A stretch of 64,000 nucleotides of DNA from Tetrapyrgos nigripes. Taxonomy: Eukaryota > Basidiomycota > Agaricomycetes > Agaricales > Campanellaceae. The stretch lies in assembly GCA_013368315.1 (NCBI GenBank), contig JAACJM010000012.1:496001-560000 (forward strand), read 5' to 3'. Positions 1-14,753 of the stretch are shown in pieces (position 1 is the first letter of the stretch; every line of letters begins with the position of its first letter). The position numbers were made by a program, and so were the translations under genes. The notes beneath the pieces are model-generated. The model was not told the DNA's origin. It saw nothing but the letters and a program-made list of their open reading frames with translations, and ran no database searches.

Positions 1-885
1 TAGACATCGTGGTGGTGATTTGAGCTGGGATTCAAAAGAGAGGAAAGAGAGCCGTTGTGAGAGGAGGGCGCCGATGTCCATTGGCTGTTGGAGTCGTAAG
101 AGTGGTAGCCGGAATACGAGGAGGAAGTGGATTCATCTGAAGGGGAGATGGGAGCATGGGAGTAGGACATGTGATGGGATGGTTCGGATGGGACGTTGAG
201 AGGAGGGATAGAGGAGCGCGGGTAGCTGGGAGTGCCCCATCCGGACTGAGGGCTGAAGGAGCCTGGGGCAGAGAAACCACGGGCTCTGCCGACATGGCCA
301 GGGATTTTTGGAGGAAGACTGGAGGGAGGGCCGGAGAGAGAGACGGGACCGACACCGATGGCTGAACGGGGAGGAGGAATGAGCTGTTGTTCCTGCTCGC
401 GTTTGCGCTGTTTTGGGACGCGAGGGGGAACGCGACGCTTAAAGTTGGCGACGACGTCTGGCGGCGAGTGGCGGTTGAGGGTGGGATGAGACCACGTGCT
501 GGCGTCTGGGTCGTCGATGGCGGGGTCGACATTGCGCAGATTGACCTTGCGCATGAAACCATAGATGTTTAGTTGGCGGGAGAAGCTGGCGAAACGCGAT
601 TGGCGGTAGATGGACGGCAGGACATGCAGCGCGAGCTGTTCGGGTCGCTCGACGATGATGTGCTCGCCCTGGGGATCCCATCGGATCATGTGATGGTTTT
701 CGGGACGTTCGAGCAGTCTGCAGGGCGGTCAGCTTGGGCGGGTGTTCCAGGGGTCGTACTCACGCATAGAGCTTGGTGAGGAATGTGGCCTGGGGCTTGC
801 TCTCGCTCTTGGGGCTCTTGTCTTCGTGGGGGTCGTCGTATGCGGTGGGACGAGGGTACGAGGACGGAGGGTAGAGATCAGCCAT
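1..885 (-). CDS. HSF-type DNA-binding transcription factor (3' end outside window)
   Basis: The protein starts MADLYPPSS (ATG at 885). One intron (718-763, GTGAGT...CAG) interrupts the first part of a heat-shock-factor DNA-binding domain. After the splice it reads ALLERPENHHMIRWDPQGEH and continues through SRQLNIYGFMRKVNL, the recognition-helix region of HSF folds (about residues 35-130). The rest is rich in Ser, Pro and His, as expected of an activation or low-complexity region, and stays open to the left edge, so the C-terminus is missing. HSF-type factors bind inverted nGAAn repeats as oligomers in the nucleus. No heptad oligomerisation domain is visible in the part present. It could be Hsf1, Sfl1 or Skn7-like; the charged segment after NLRNVDPAIDD does not settle this. 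Confidence 0.88.
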
Positions 886-1096
886 AGGGGAGGGACGACG
901 TGCTCATTCGCCGAAATGGATTTCTTTTATTGGATTTCGACGGATATCTAAATATCTCCACCGTCCACGAGCAGTCCTCCGTGGTTACGTACAAGATCCA
1001 CCATCTCAGATCTAACCGAGGCGCCGAGGGTCGCTGAGATTCTGCCATTGGATTCCATCTACTACAATTACAAATCCCAAGCCCACATATGGCATC

Positions 1097-3531
<2,435 letters not shown>

Positions 3532-6186
3532 GATTGTGGCAGTCGTTGACGAGAGCCTGGCTCAGGCAGTACAGAAACCAACTGTTATTCTTCTCTGAAT
3601 TCAAGTCCAGCTGACAAAGCCATGTCATCACGATTATGTCTAAACGTCTAGATCTTTTCATTTCTCTACCTACACTACAATATACACTGGACCACAGCTG
3701 ACTTTGATGAAGAATAAGGGCGGTGTTCTCCCTGAAGAAAGGAAGAATACAGCAGCAAGTACATCACGAAGGTCCTTTGCCTGTACCTGAAACTCCTGAT
3801 GCTCCAGGCTCCGTCTAGGCTTATATAGCACTATTTTTCGCACGAATCCTCGCAAAACAAACACAGTCAATCCTGTCTCTTTCAACGGAGATCAACCAGC
3901 CCCAAATACTGGGATCAACGAAAGCTATGCAGGAATGGTCCTGCAAATTCGTCCAATATGAAGCCTATCCAAAGTCAAACCCCTTATGCGAAAAGACCCT
4001 TTCTGGTTGATCGCTAACGTCAAGATCATCGATGTCGTCCAATAGCCCGACGCATCGAGCCAGAAGCCAAACGCCAGGCACAAAGGTGTCCGGTTGTCGA
4101 GTTGAGCTTCTAGAACGAAGCGAAAGTCGCGAAGTTCACGTTGACGTGGCTACTAAACCACTACAGGCAGGCATGTTTGTCGGTCACGACCTCGGAACAA
4201 GATGGTTCAACCAACATTGTTGCTACCCACCAAACACCGACTGAACCAATTTCCGAAGCAATACAAAATGGCAGGGGGTGAGCGGAAACAAGAAACTCGA
4301 GTTCCAAATTAGACATTGCGCACGTATCTCTTGGCTTGGTTCCTCCCTCGCAGTTTGTAAAACGCCTATTATAACCACCCGATCTAAAACCTGAGCAACA
4401 TGCAATGGCCCTCGCTGAGTTTACAGATTAATGGACGGACCAATCCTAGTCGGGGAAGCTGCCACCGCATTGACACCGGACTCGATATGGTCGGGTATTT
4501 CTATCTTCCTTTGTCAAGAGAGACCCAGGTTCTGAATCCCCAGCCAGCAGTGTAAAACCCGATAAACGCCTGCGGGAATATTCACAAAATACAAACCGGG
4601 AAGAAAGTGTCACCACGTTCGGTCAGAAATTTGAGGGACAAACAACCAATGTGGAGAGGAATTGAGGGACAGATCAATGATAATACTCATGAGATACCAC
4701 GACAAAGGCGGGTTTGAACTGAGCCCAAATGATCTGAGATGAGGAATAGTCCGCCATCCCCGCCTATAGTTCCATGTATAGCTCCCAAGCTGGTACAGAG
4801 TCCTTGGAGATTAACGATTGGAAGGAGGTGGCTGAATCAGGCTGGTCTCGCAGAGCTCGAAGACGCAATGCGAGAAGGGCTAGGGCTACGTCGATGGCCC
4901 TACAAGGACGGATAGACCTAAAGGGCGATTTCAACAATGGGCACTGAGTGGAGTGAGTATGAGGATGTAGGCGTGCACCAGGTAAGCACTGGCGGGGTTG
5001 TGGTTGCGCGCTCTGACAATTTCAATGACAGAGGATATATGGTCAATGCTAGGCCATCGGTCAAGAGAAGAAGGGGTATAAATTACGCACTGCGGGGAGG
5101 CGAGTAGAGGCTAAGCTCACTTGAGTGCAGGGTCAAAAGAAATTGCTGAGCGAAACACTCCGCCAGCCTCGGAACGGGGGGAGACAGTCACGGACTGACC
5201 CGAAGGAAAATGAATTTGACGGGGTCAAAATCTCGATAAGTTTGAAACTTTTTCGCCGGAAGTAAATACGCACTTCCTTGGCCTCGGGAAGCTAGGGGAT
5301 GTAAGGGGTAAAGGCACATTAGGCGCCATGATGAAGTCTGTTGCAAGTGACCATAAACTTGAGAGAACGCATTAGCTTCGCGGCCTGAGTAACATAAACA
5401 TAAAGTAATTTACCTTTCAAACTGGTAGAAGTGACAACCTAAAAAAATCACTCCCCGATGAGCTCGTAGGGAAGCAAGAATCTTGTATGCATGAGAGTCG
5501 GCCTATCAGTGATCTCCTTGTCGACGTCCTTAAGATAAAAGTCCTACCGGGTGATCACCGAAGCTAGGCGACACGTGTATCCGTACTTTGCAACGAGATA
5601 TAACCATTTCTGCCACTTGCTCCATTGTCGTACCAAAATCCTGTTCTCGTTGGGTCCTGTTACCACGGATAAGTCGCCGTCAGTGTGATGCTTTGGTGAT
5701 GCTGACAATGAATTATGGTATTGGAAGAGCGGGGAACGAGACGCTCGATCTACAAATGGGGTTCAACCGACCAACGGGCCCCTGGGCAGATGTCTTTTAG
5801 TGTCTTTTGCCCCACAGAGCACTTGGTAGGTCTGTGCAGCCTATACCCTGATCTCGAAGCTGGAGTCGAAAATTGGATTAAAGAGTCCATTCAGACGAGG
5901 TGGCTGAACGCATACCATATCAATGCTGCAGCCCAGAGAAAATATTACAGACATCATTCCGCTATGACGCTAGTTCAAGCCGAGTCCGGCCGTCCCGCTG
6001 CCACCGATGAATACGGAGTTTGACTACCAACATGTGCGATATGCACAATGTACATTCCATATTTTGCGTGTTCCTATTTCTCATTGACCCGAGACTCGAC
6101 CCGTTTTTGTAGGATACCTGGGGAATTGTGTTTCAGAGCCCTTTTTTACCCAGCCCAAGTGAAAAGTCAACATCCGTGTCAAAAAA
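3532..6186. other. 2.65 kb without a convincing gene
   Basis: Reading both strands shows only short open frames with no recognisable domain and no set of frames joined by good splice sites. The longest (about 100 codons, ending near 6023 on the plus strand) has no family resemblance that I can see. No terminal repeats, microsatellite or transposase remnant is obvious. The stretch separates the kinase promoter from the MFS transporter promoter. Confidence 0.5.
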
Positions 6187-6194
6187 TATAAAAA
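6187..6194 (+). promoter_or_regulatory. TATA-like element of the MFS gene
   Basis: A TATAAAAA sequence in an A/T-rich run lies 41 nt before the chosen ATG at 6228. In fungi this would place the start of transcription only a few bases before the start codon, giving a very short leader. Inferred from sequence only. Confidence 0.4.
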
Positions 6195-6227
6195 GGCTCT
6201 TGGTCCGGACATTTTCCCTCATCCTTG

Positions 6228-8961
6228 ATGGCTGTCGACAGTAGGACCTCCTCTCCAGAGAGGAGACCTCTCCTGGAGGAGATTCATGCCTCTTACAGTG
6301 CTACCATCTCCAGTGACGCGTCCACGATAGCAGAATCCGAAGAACCTCAAGAACCTCCTCTCCTAAACCAATTTTCTCGTTTTGACACTATCTGTATCCT
6401 TGCTGGGCTCTGGAGCGGCGTATTCCTGGGCGCTTTTGATGGTAGGCAAAAATTCGAGTCAAACAACGAGATTTCTAACATCCACGAATAGGAACCGTGG
6501 TGGCTACATTATTAGCACCAATCGGCGCACATTTCTACAAGTCTCATCAGTCCTCGTACATTGGCACCGCTTATCTGCTATCCGTATGCTGTTTCACACC
6601 ACTTTATGGTAGGTTGACGCGTCGATTATGCTCAACGATTCGCTCATACGTCTTTCCGCTTTTGTAGGTCGCCTGGCCGACATTCTTGGCCGAAAAGGTG
6701 CTATGCTGTTAGCTCTATCTCTTTTTGGTATGCCATCAGCGATCTGTGGATCTGCTTGTTTATTTTGAGCACAATGATGTAGGTTCTGGGACGCTCCTCT
6801 GTGGAATTGCACCTTCAATGGAATTTCTCATTGCAGCGCGAGCATTAGCGGGAATGGGGGGTGGAGGGTAAATCTTCGTACCCTTCAACGTTACGTCTCT
6901 GACCGTTTGTTCGTCATACAACAGGATCATGACAGGTGACTCTACTTCGCGTTATCAAAATTCATTGCTGAATCTGGACCACACAGTCTCTAGCATCGTG
7001 GTAACAGATCTTATACCATTGTAAGTACACTATGTATCCTCCTTTCGTCTCTGATTTAAAACTGGTTCAGAAAGCAGCGGGGCCTGTATCAAGGCATGTG
7101 TAACATGTAAGCGTTCGACGCTACCTCACGAACTGCTTATTGATCATTGCTAGATTATATGGATTGGGCGCTGGGATCGGAGGACCATTAGGCGGTTGGA
7201 TTAATGACAATTTTGGATGGTAATGAATTTGCTCTGCCCCCACAAAGAATTATCTGATTCGTCCTCAGGGAAGCGGCTTTTTATTTCCAGGTGACTCTTG
7301 CGATTCTTCTCTCTAAACTTGTCTAAATCGTGAACCAGGCCCCAGTCCTTCTGTTCAGCTTCGCTCTTGTCATCTGGAAAGTGGACATTGTCTTGCCTGA
7401 TGAGGTCCAGAACCAAAGTTTACGAGACAAACTGCGGCGAATCGACTTTTTGGGGTCCATCACTCTGGTCGGGACAGTAGGGTGTTTGCTTCTTGGGTTT
7501 AGTTTGAAAACTACCGAGGAATTGCCTTGGTCGCACCCCTTCATATGCAGCTTGTTTATCGCCAGTCTGCTGTTTGGAGTGGCCTTCCTACTAGTCGAGA
7601 AGAGTTGGGCGAGCCATCCAGTTATGCCGCTTCGACTAATCACACAAAGAACCCCGCTCGCCGTCTCCATGTCCAACCTATTCGGCAGCATGGCCGCTTT
7701 CTCTGTGGTAAATATGTCCTTTGCCCTAACCTAGCATCGACTTGTCAACTGACCTCTTTCTGTCACAGCTCTATAACGTTCCTTTGGTGAGCACCGTGTT
7801 GTTCTGACATAATTCCTCCGTATCTCAAGGAGCAACCCCAGTATTTCTCAGCAGTACGCCTTTATTCCGCCACAGATTCAGGTCAGTCTTCCCCAAGGGA
7901 ATGCCATCTTGGCCAACTGACTCATTAGTGCCGCATTCCCCTCAAAGGAGCGCGTCTTCTTCCCCATTCTGTAAGTTAACACGATCTGCTCGGTGTCAGG
8001 GTTGCCAATATCTATTCCGTCAGGTGGCTATATCCATTGGAAGCGTTTTTGCCGGATGGTATGTCCTCAATGCGCTACTAACTGACTGTTCTCTAATCTC
8101 ACAATTAACAGGGTTATGCGAAAGACCGGCAAGCTGTATATCCTTACCTTGATTTCCTCCCTGTTGGCAACTCTCGCGACCGTCCTTGTGATATTCTGGA
8201 ATGAAAACACAGCTGCCTTCCATCTGTGGGTCGACATAATCCCGTCAGGCTTTGGTATGGCCGGCCTCATCACGACCACGCTTATCGTATGCATAGATGT
8301 TTGCCCGAAGTCTTGAAACCAATTCTGATGCTTGTTCGATTAGGCCATGATTGGTGGAGTGGTAAAACAAGATATGCCCGTTGCCACTGGGAGTAAGTAA
8401 TGGATGCTCTTGCCTCTGCTTTATTCGCTCATCCCTGTGCTAGTCACTTATCTTTTCAGAACCACTGGTCAAGTTCTCGGCGTGGCACTCAGCGGGGCGG
8501 TTCTGCAAGGTGTCTTACTCCAGAAATTGCATTCAAAAATACAAGGTCCTGGATCAGCGGAGGTCGGTGTTCTTCTATGTATACTCCTCGATGATTCTCT
8601 GGCTCACATTGCACACAGCTCATAAACAGGATTCGGTGAGCTTCTATTCTATCTGGTTAAGATGATTTCAGAAACCTGATCTTTCCTCTTCTTAGACATT
8701 CCACCGAGATTATACCCCATCTAAGTCCTGAGTTACGCGCTGCAGCTATCGACTCTTACGCTGACGCCTTACGCGTCGTATTTATTTGCCAAGCAGCATG
8801 GAACTTTCTGGCCTTCCTATGGTGTCTTCCCATACAAGAAAATCTGTTGCCGTGGGTAGTTGACTCTCTCTAGAGGCAACATTCTAATCCTTGTTTACAG
8901 TGATGGTCCCGGAGAAGATGACCAACAAAATGACGATACCCCTGAGGAAGAAATGCCTTGA
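6228..8961 (+). CDS. Major facilitator superfamily transporter (DHA2/vacuolar amino-acid type)
   Basis: A polar N-terminus (MAVDSRTSSPERRPLLEE) is followed by about 12-14 hydrophobic segments spread over many short exons. The loop GRLADILGRKGAMLLAL is the MFS motif A, LIAARALAGMGGGGIMT is in the usual helix-4 position, and YGLGAGIGGPLGGWI follows in helix 5. The arrangement fits DHA2/VBA-type drug or basic-amino-acid transporters of the plasma or vacuolar membrane. The start is ATG 6228; the preceding in-frame TTG is not used. One exon is only 11 nt (6925-6935) and is needed to keep the frame (GGGG-IMT-VSS). The acidic C-terminus ends PEEEMP. Substrate cannot be told from sequence. It stands alone, with no biosynthetic cluster next to it. 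Confidence 0.87.
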
Positions 8962-9167
8962 ACATTGCTTATAGACTTTAGCATTGCATTATTGGACCTC
9001 TACAAATTGTAGAATAGTCAATGTATCTGTATCTGAACGTCGTTACATATTCAAGAAAGCAAGTTCCGTGCTGAGCGCTCTTCATTCTTTCAATTCCCGT
9101 TTCAAAAGAATACAGGACGCGTTACAGTACAGTCGACCGTTGCCCTACAGCTGCTCCAGCTCGAGAA

Positions 9168-9422
9168 TTATGATTCCCTCTTCACCACGGGATTTACTTC
9201 CTCGATCCACCTCCGCTTCGACGATACAACTACATTGGCTCCTTGGTAGGACATCGTTTCGCTTTTGTCAGATTCGGCAAACCGGTTCTTGTTGGGTCGT
9301 GCAGGACACGGTAGGATATTGGAAGTGGAGACGGTGAGGACAGTTGCAAAGAATGTGAACCCGAAGAGAGATGATACGAAGGTGCGACCTTGGGCGAATC
9401 GTACAGCTCTATTTAAGATCAT
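9168..9422 (-). CDS. Small single-span protein, probably mitochondrial, unknown function
   Basis: This is an 84-residue frame: a basic start (MILNRAVRFAQGRT), a hydrophobic stretch (VSSLFGFTFFATVLTVST), a Cys-Pro motif (LPCPARP) and a charged tail ending KRRWIEEVNPVVKRES. The layout suits a small inner-mitochondrial-membrane or assembly protein, but I do not recognise the family. A good 5'-UTR intron (about 9424-9479, GTGAGT...CACAG) ends one base before the ATG, which supports this start. A 12-codon upstream frame lies in the preceding exon. Its promoter is shared with uS14m at 9679, which is divergent. Confidence 0.6.
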   Translation of the reverse strand: MILNRAVRFAQGRTFVSSLFGFTFFATVLTVSTSNILPCPARPNKNRFAESDKSETMSYQGANVVVSSKRRWIEEVNPVVKRES

Positions 9423-9678
9423 TCTGTGAAAAACAGAAGATAAGTGACGACGCGAATGAACACGAAGACTAGCTACTCACCAATTAGCCAGTACCTTGTT
9501 TGCCAAGGACACCGTTGAGCATAAGCTTTTAATGCAGAGCAACGTAGATGACAGGAAATAGTAAGTAATACAAAGGAAAAGTTCCAACCCGAGTGCAGCC
9601 GTGTTGTGTGTGGATGTTTTCCATTGGCTTTTACATTTTCTCCTCCGACCTTGACCGCGTCGAGCTCCCTGTGCTGCC

Positions 9679-10032
9679 ATGCCTAATATCAGGGTTCTTC
9701 GTGACATGAAGGCCCGCAAGGGCGTCTTCGATAATGAGATCACTCGAAGGGCATACCTCTACGTTTCGCGTAACCAAGCACTCCCACCTCAAGTCCGGCA
9801 CCAGGCTCAGTTGCAACTCAACACCTTTGGCCGCTACACACGGCCAACCACAGTCAAAAACCGCTGTCATGAGAGTGGGAGGGGCAGGGGTATCATCAGC
9901 GAGTTTGCATTGTGTCGGGTGCGTATTTCAGTGTGTTTTGTACATTGTGCTCATGTTGAGCCATTCCAGCACCAATTCCGCCTTAAAGCTTTGGCCGGTG
10001 AGCTGAACGGTGTCAGAAAGGCTTCATGGTAG
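9679..10032 (+). CDS. MRP2: Mitochondrial ribosomal protein uS14m
   Basis: Exon 1 (9679-9918) and exon 2 (9970-10032) join as EFALCR-HQFRLKALAGEL, and the protein ends NGVRKASW, the highly conserved C-terminus of S14 proteins. The N-terminal half contains NQALPPQVRHQAQLQLN and the region TVKNRCHESGRGRGI, where other S14 proteins carry the RC-x-x-(T/S)-GR segment. Length (about 100 residues) matches uS14m. It is part of the head of the small mitochondrial ribosomal subunit. Reading through the intron would add a spurious segment, so the 51-nt GTGCGT...CCAG intron is preferred. The gene is tail-to-tail with the bZIP gene. Confidence 0.93.
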   Translation: MPNIRVLRDMKARKGVFDNEITRRAYLYVSRNQALPPQVRHQAQLQLNTFGRYTRPTTVKNRCHESGRGRGIISEFALCRVRISVCFVHCAHVEPFQHQFRLKALAGELNGVRKASW

Positions 10033-10175
10033 TACGACTTGGTTAAGGTGAGTGCACTGTCCCACAGAACTTCAGTCGGTATTCTAATTCGAAGATAACA
10101 GTACAGTAACTTAAACAAGATAATAAAGCTATAGCGTGCGGTTCCATACATAGAGCTATCAATAGTGCTTCACAA

Positions 10176-11963
10176 CTATGCAGAACCTGGTGTCTGGTCC
10201 GAAGTGGTAATGTCACTAAGTCGTAATTCTGGTTCGCCTCTCTCGCGCCGCCACCTGTTCATGATGTTCAGAGTACTTTGTTCAACAAGGAACCTAGAAA
10301 AATATAAGATGGAGGGCACTAAGGCAAAAGAGCTATCCATATACGCACCCATACTTTCGAAGCCATTTCTCCCCAATTTCCCAATTATTGTGGGCAAGAA
10401 CATCGTCTCCATGAATAGTGATAGCGCTGCGGTACTCAATTAGACAGTCAACCAAGTCGAAGCGAGCTATTGAAGAGGTTCAGTTTTGAACTAGGGAAAA
10501 CTTGTTTGGGTAACGCACTTCGTAGTAGAATCATACGATCCCTTAGCTCGGGATGAAGAATCCTGTCAATTACACTCTCTGCGGCAGGAGATGAGATTTA
10601 ACGGAATGCGGACGAATAGTTACTCACCATGAGGTACGGTCCTGATGAGAGAACATACAGATTAGCCAATATCAATCAGAGGAAGTGAGTCATACCTTTG
10701 CACTAAAGTAGGCCTCAAAGAAGCCGGCAAACAATAAGCACTGTTACGCTTGAAATTATCCAGATGATAGCTTTTGCATGGAAGTATGAGCATCACTGAA
10801 GCAAAATCTCGAAAGCAGACTTACTGAATAAGTTTGTATGCTTCATTTTTATTGGGGTCTTCATCGTCTTCCAGGGCTGGAGACGCTTGGTCTGTGGTCC
10901 TAGAAGATGCGGAACCAACAGAGGAGGCGAAAGACAACGATGGAAGAGACGATTCAATGTTCATGTGATCTCCGGGTATATAAGTTGAAGAATAACTGGG
11001 TGCTGCTGAACTGGGCTGGCCACTATACGGAGGTAGGTTGGAAGAGGATGGCGGTATGAACATCGGTGAACCACTGCTGTTGCGCATCATATCTGGGAAT
11101 AGTCCGGGGCCTTCAGGTCTTCCTGGGGGGTACATACCCTCGCCTGTCATTGGGCTCGTGCCATTGTTCATCGAGAGTAGCATGGAGTAGGAGGGATCAC
11201 CTGCATCACCCGTACGCTGCTTCTTACTCATACCGGATGGATCGTCATCAGCGGAACGCTTCTGGCCAGACGACATAGCTTCTGTGTTTGCTGTAGTCTT
11301 CTTTCTTCTTTGGTAGCCCTCCCAAGCGGTGTCAGTTTCGGACTTGTTGATAAAGTTGTTGAAGTCGGACATCTCCCAGCCGAGTTTGGGCAAGATACCG
11401 CCGGCACCTTCTCCTATGAACGAAGCCAAGGAACGAAGGAGATTTCGAAGGGTTTGGTTCTCTTGCATCAAGTCTGGAACGTCACAAATTTCAGCTACGG
11501 AACTAGGGGCTTGTCGAGCAGTACATCCTCACCCTTGAGAATATTGCGCATTTCGCCGAGAGCCTCATCCTTGCCGCCAGAAAGTATCTCGACTCGGGCT
11601 TCAAGGTCGCGGATCTAGGAAATGCTATGTGAGACATGCGACTCGAAAGTAGAAATTCGACAGACTCGTTGCTGTTTCCTCAGTCGAAATTCGCGTTGAG
11701 CAATGCGGTTCTGGTCGCGCCTTGCAGCTTGAGAACTAAGACGTATTATGCCAGGGCGTAAGCATAGTTGACAAGGGTGATAATAAAACATGACTCACTT
11801 TGGGTTTTTCTTTCTACCTGGCTTCCCCGGTGCTTGGGTACCGTCTAGAGACTCACTATCTGACATCTAAAGGCGATTTTAGAACGACACATGACAGAAG
11901 CAGTGAGATACTTACGGGGTCCTTTGAGAAACTACGTTCAGTAGATTCCCTACCTTCTGGCAT
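10176..11963 (-). CDS. bZIP transcription factor with DUF3425-type C-terminal domain
   Basis: After MPEGRESTERS and an intron, the protein has the basic region ARRDQNRIAQREFRLRKQQR, with the N-x-x-A-Q-x-x-F-R signature of Yap/Pap1-type bZIPs. A heptad-like stretch (IRDLEARVEILSGG) and further coiled coil follow. The middle is Ser/Pro/Met-rich and contains KKQRTGD. The C-terminal part lies on several short exons and reads DRILHPELRDRMILLRTRFD, then a segment with IHGDDVLAHNNWEI and RKYGFLVEQSTLN, and ends SDQTPGSA. This matches the DUF3425 domain found after fungal bZIPs. The splice giving NPN-SQAARR and the one giving LLRT-RFDLVDC are both needed to keep the domain intact. It is a nuclear regulator; targets are unknown. 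Confidence 0.9.
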
Positions 11964-12763
11964 AGTAATAGGTTGATGTGAAAAGGCTTACGATGCAAAC
12001 CGGCACACTCCCTTAATTCACGGCGTTCACACGCCGTCTCCGTCGGTTCTGTGCTGCGTTGCCCAGTAGTCTGGATGTCATTGTCAGAAATTCACAAAAT
12101 TCATGGCGAACAAGCATGTTGTACAAGCGAAGTTCTTCTAGGCTGGTGAGTTGTTTGCTCTTCATCAGCTTCTAGACGTCTTTTTCCATATCTCTACGCA
12201 GATGATAGCTCGTTCTATTAGCGAATCTACACAATTTGTGATTCCTGTTCCCAGTATTCTTTCATGTGTCTAGCTGCCAGACAGCTGCTCGATAATGACA
12301 GTCTTTTCATCAAAGCCGAGCAAGTCGCAGCAAATCAACCTGCTTAGCCCAAGCCAAGATGCGCATGAGTACCGCAGTTACTTATCCCTTCGGTGTCGCT
12401 TGGTCTTCTGCGAGTCGGTCTGCAATAATGACCATGACTCGGGGTCTCCTATGACCTGTTAACCACCACGTTTACTGACTCTCCAAATCTGTCAGTATCC
12501 CTCGTGCTGATTTGGATTGGATTTGATTTCGATTTACAATGGTTCGTTCAGGTGCCCCATACTGCTCCTTCCGGCTGATACGTAGACCCATAGATTGATA
12601 GTAGCGAGATTTGCATCCCTTTCCACGCATAACTGAAAGCGCAGATCTGCTTAACATTCCACAGTTCAAAAATCACTCACCTGGCACCTTTGGGCGGAAG
12701 CTGCCGCGGTGGCTCCCAGCTTTAAAAGACGACTCCATTATCATGAAAGACTCGCAAATCACC
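11964..12763. other. 800 bp intergenic, no gene seen
   Basis: This stretch holds the upstream region of the bZIP gene (minus) and of the DUF6593 gene (plus). Only short frames occur; none has a recognisable domain or supporting splice sites. An ATG at 12611 lies in frame with the DUF6593 exon but adds a peptide without conserved features. Confidence 0.5.
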
Positions 12764-13527
12764 ATGACATCGAGTGGATTCACCCTCCATTTCAGCTTTC
12801 CAGACACTGATAGCAGCGAAAATATGAGCCGAACCTTTAAAATCTACAAAGTAGGAGATGGCGCTACAGATGCTTCCACGGAACTGTATCGTGTACGTGG
12901 CGCACAGCATATTTTTGCGGCGCTCGTACTGGCTCACCCAAAAAGAAAACACGCTAGTTTCACCATCCTGACACCGGTCTCAAGACTGGCTTGACAACCT
13001 TTCATCGACAGAACCTTCAAACCAACATATTCGAAATAGCTGGTCAGATTGATTGGTTGGCTACCTACAACTGCACAGTCAGTTTTGGCGTTGATGAGGT
13101 TCGTCATTGGGTTCTTAGCAATTTCTCCTTTCAGACGATACTTTTTCAGGTGCATGTACAGGACCTACGAAAAAGGAAAAATTCGGGCAGCCGGTAAGTT
13201 TTCTCCCTCTGCTTCCCTTCAAGTCAGCCTATAGTCATGCTAGGTCTCGTCGCTTCAAAGCGAGTGGTGCAGAATATAAATGGAAGATAGCAGAGAACGA
13301 CGAGGGTCTCTTGGTAAGCTCATACCTTCTTGACTTCTTGGCTGTTTTGGACTGAGCTCATTCAACCGCTCGCGACACAGTGTGTTGACTCATCGGGCAA
13401 GAATGTGGCCACTTGGTCTCATCAAAATCATAATCTTTGGATATCGGAGAAGGGGGAACTCGTTTTGGACAGGATAACTGTAACGTGTTTTCTGAACCTG
13501 TGGTTCAAGCAACACGGGGCATGGTGA
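12764..13527 (+). CDS. DUF6593 domain protein
   Basis: Five exons (12764-12892, 12958-13098, 13135-13196, about 13244-13314, about 13381-13527) join to a protein of roughly 180 residues starting MTSSGFTLHFSF. Its C-terminal half, SRRFKASGAEYKWKIAEND then SGKNVATW and GELVLDRITVTC, follows the layout of DUF6593: a beta-rich fold with a Y-x-W-K core, a V-A-x-(W/F) strand and a final hydrophobic strand or helix. The family is greatly expanded in mushrooms and its function is unknown. The start is chosen at 12764 for its ACCATGA context and because conserved sequence begins there. The tail after LDRITVTC is short and less typical. A second member lies at 24993-25831. Confidence 0.75.
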
Positions 13528-14746
13528 TGACATTAAGGACTAGTTTCGACGTTGATTGTTGTCTCAGTGACTTGCACTTGGTGTATGTTAATTCTTATTC
13601 AGAACCAAGCGACTTTCCTCAGCACAGTTACGGTAGCTATCGTACTAGATACAACTAATCCATGCAAAGGAAATCCATAGGGTTGCTGGCAGCCAGCGCC
13701 GTTGTCGTGAGTATAACTCCCGCTGTTCGTCAGGGTGCCAACTGAATTACAAGGCAGAGCGCAAGGATGCCAAAAAACTTCCATTGGAAGACTTCATTCC
13801 ATGCTAGGTAGATACATGACAGTAGCAGCGCCGCTGATGACACGAAGTTGAGAGTAAAGGGCCAAAGAGAGAGCGTCAAGCGAACAAATCTTGACTGACG
13901 CTTCTCGACACAGTAATATCACGGTTGTCAGTTAGCTGGAGATGTCTTTTCTCGAACAACATCCCTTCTGAATATAAAGAGCGCGAGTAAGTCTTGCGAG
14001 ATATACGGGGCAAAGATAATGTAGAGTCTATGGTCAAGGAAACCATCTATACGGTTTCTGGACGCCGGCCGGTGTCACCGAGCCTCAAACTGCACCACTG
14101 TGTCGATGGAGATGAATATTACGGATACGAAAAATCAGAAAGCAGCCTTACTTCGCTTTGTTCGTTTCTTGTACATTATTCGATGGCCGCATTCACGACA
14201 ACGGATAGGTTCCCGAGACTTGATCTCATTTTTAGCACCGCAGTCTTGGTGCAATGTGGGTAAAAATATCTTTGGAAAGGGATTGCAAAGAGCGTACCCG
14301 CGCACAAATACTCCATCTCTTGCCTCTGAGGCTGGAAGAGAGGATTCTGCATAGCAGAGGGATTCTGGTGGTCGCTGTTCATGAGGAAAAGACAGGCTGT
14401 GTTGGCTTGTTTGGTAGCTACAAAGTTTGATGTCTGGTGTCGACGCCCAGGCTGTGAGACTGAGTCACTGACATGGACGGTTGACTAGCGACACCTTGCG
14501 TCTGCTAGCACCGGCGTTGCTTGAATTTGCATCAAGTAATATCTGATATCAGGGCACTCGGGACGGTTTCTCTGACAGCTATATATCTACTGGGGCCGCT
14601 GCCCTGAAGACGCGAATGATCAGCAACACGATCTCCTTGCCGACCACTATTGATTCCTTCTAGTTTGGCCTGAAAAAAGCTCTGCTCACCACAATTATCA
14701 ACATGTTGCCGTGGGCTCGGTTTCTAAGGCGTCTGGGGGCGAGTCG
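13528..14746. other. 1.2 kb without a recognised gene
   Basis: Only short frames of up to about 90 codons are present on either strand, without splice-linked continuation or a family I recognise. Part must be the 3' flank of the DUF6593 gene and the upstream region of the Ser-rich gene at 14861. Confidence 0.45.
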
Positions 14747-14753
14747 TATATAG
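14747..14753 (+). promoter_or_regulatory. TATA-like element
   Basis: A TATATAG sequence lies 108 nt before the ATG at 14861, a plausible distance for a core promoter with a leader of about 75-80 nt. Sequence match only. Confidence 0.3.

Noticed and set aside
5588..6023. Plus-strand frames upstream of the MFS gene
   Set aside because: Overlapping short frames without recognisable domains or clear exon borders.
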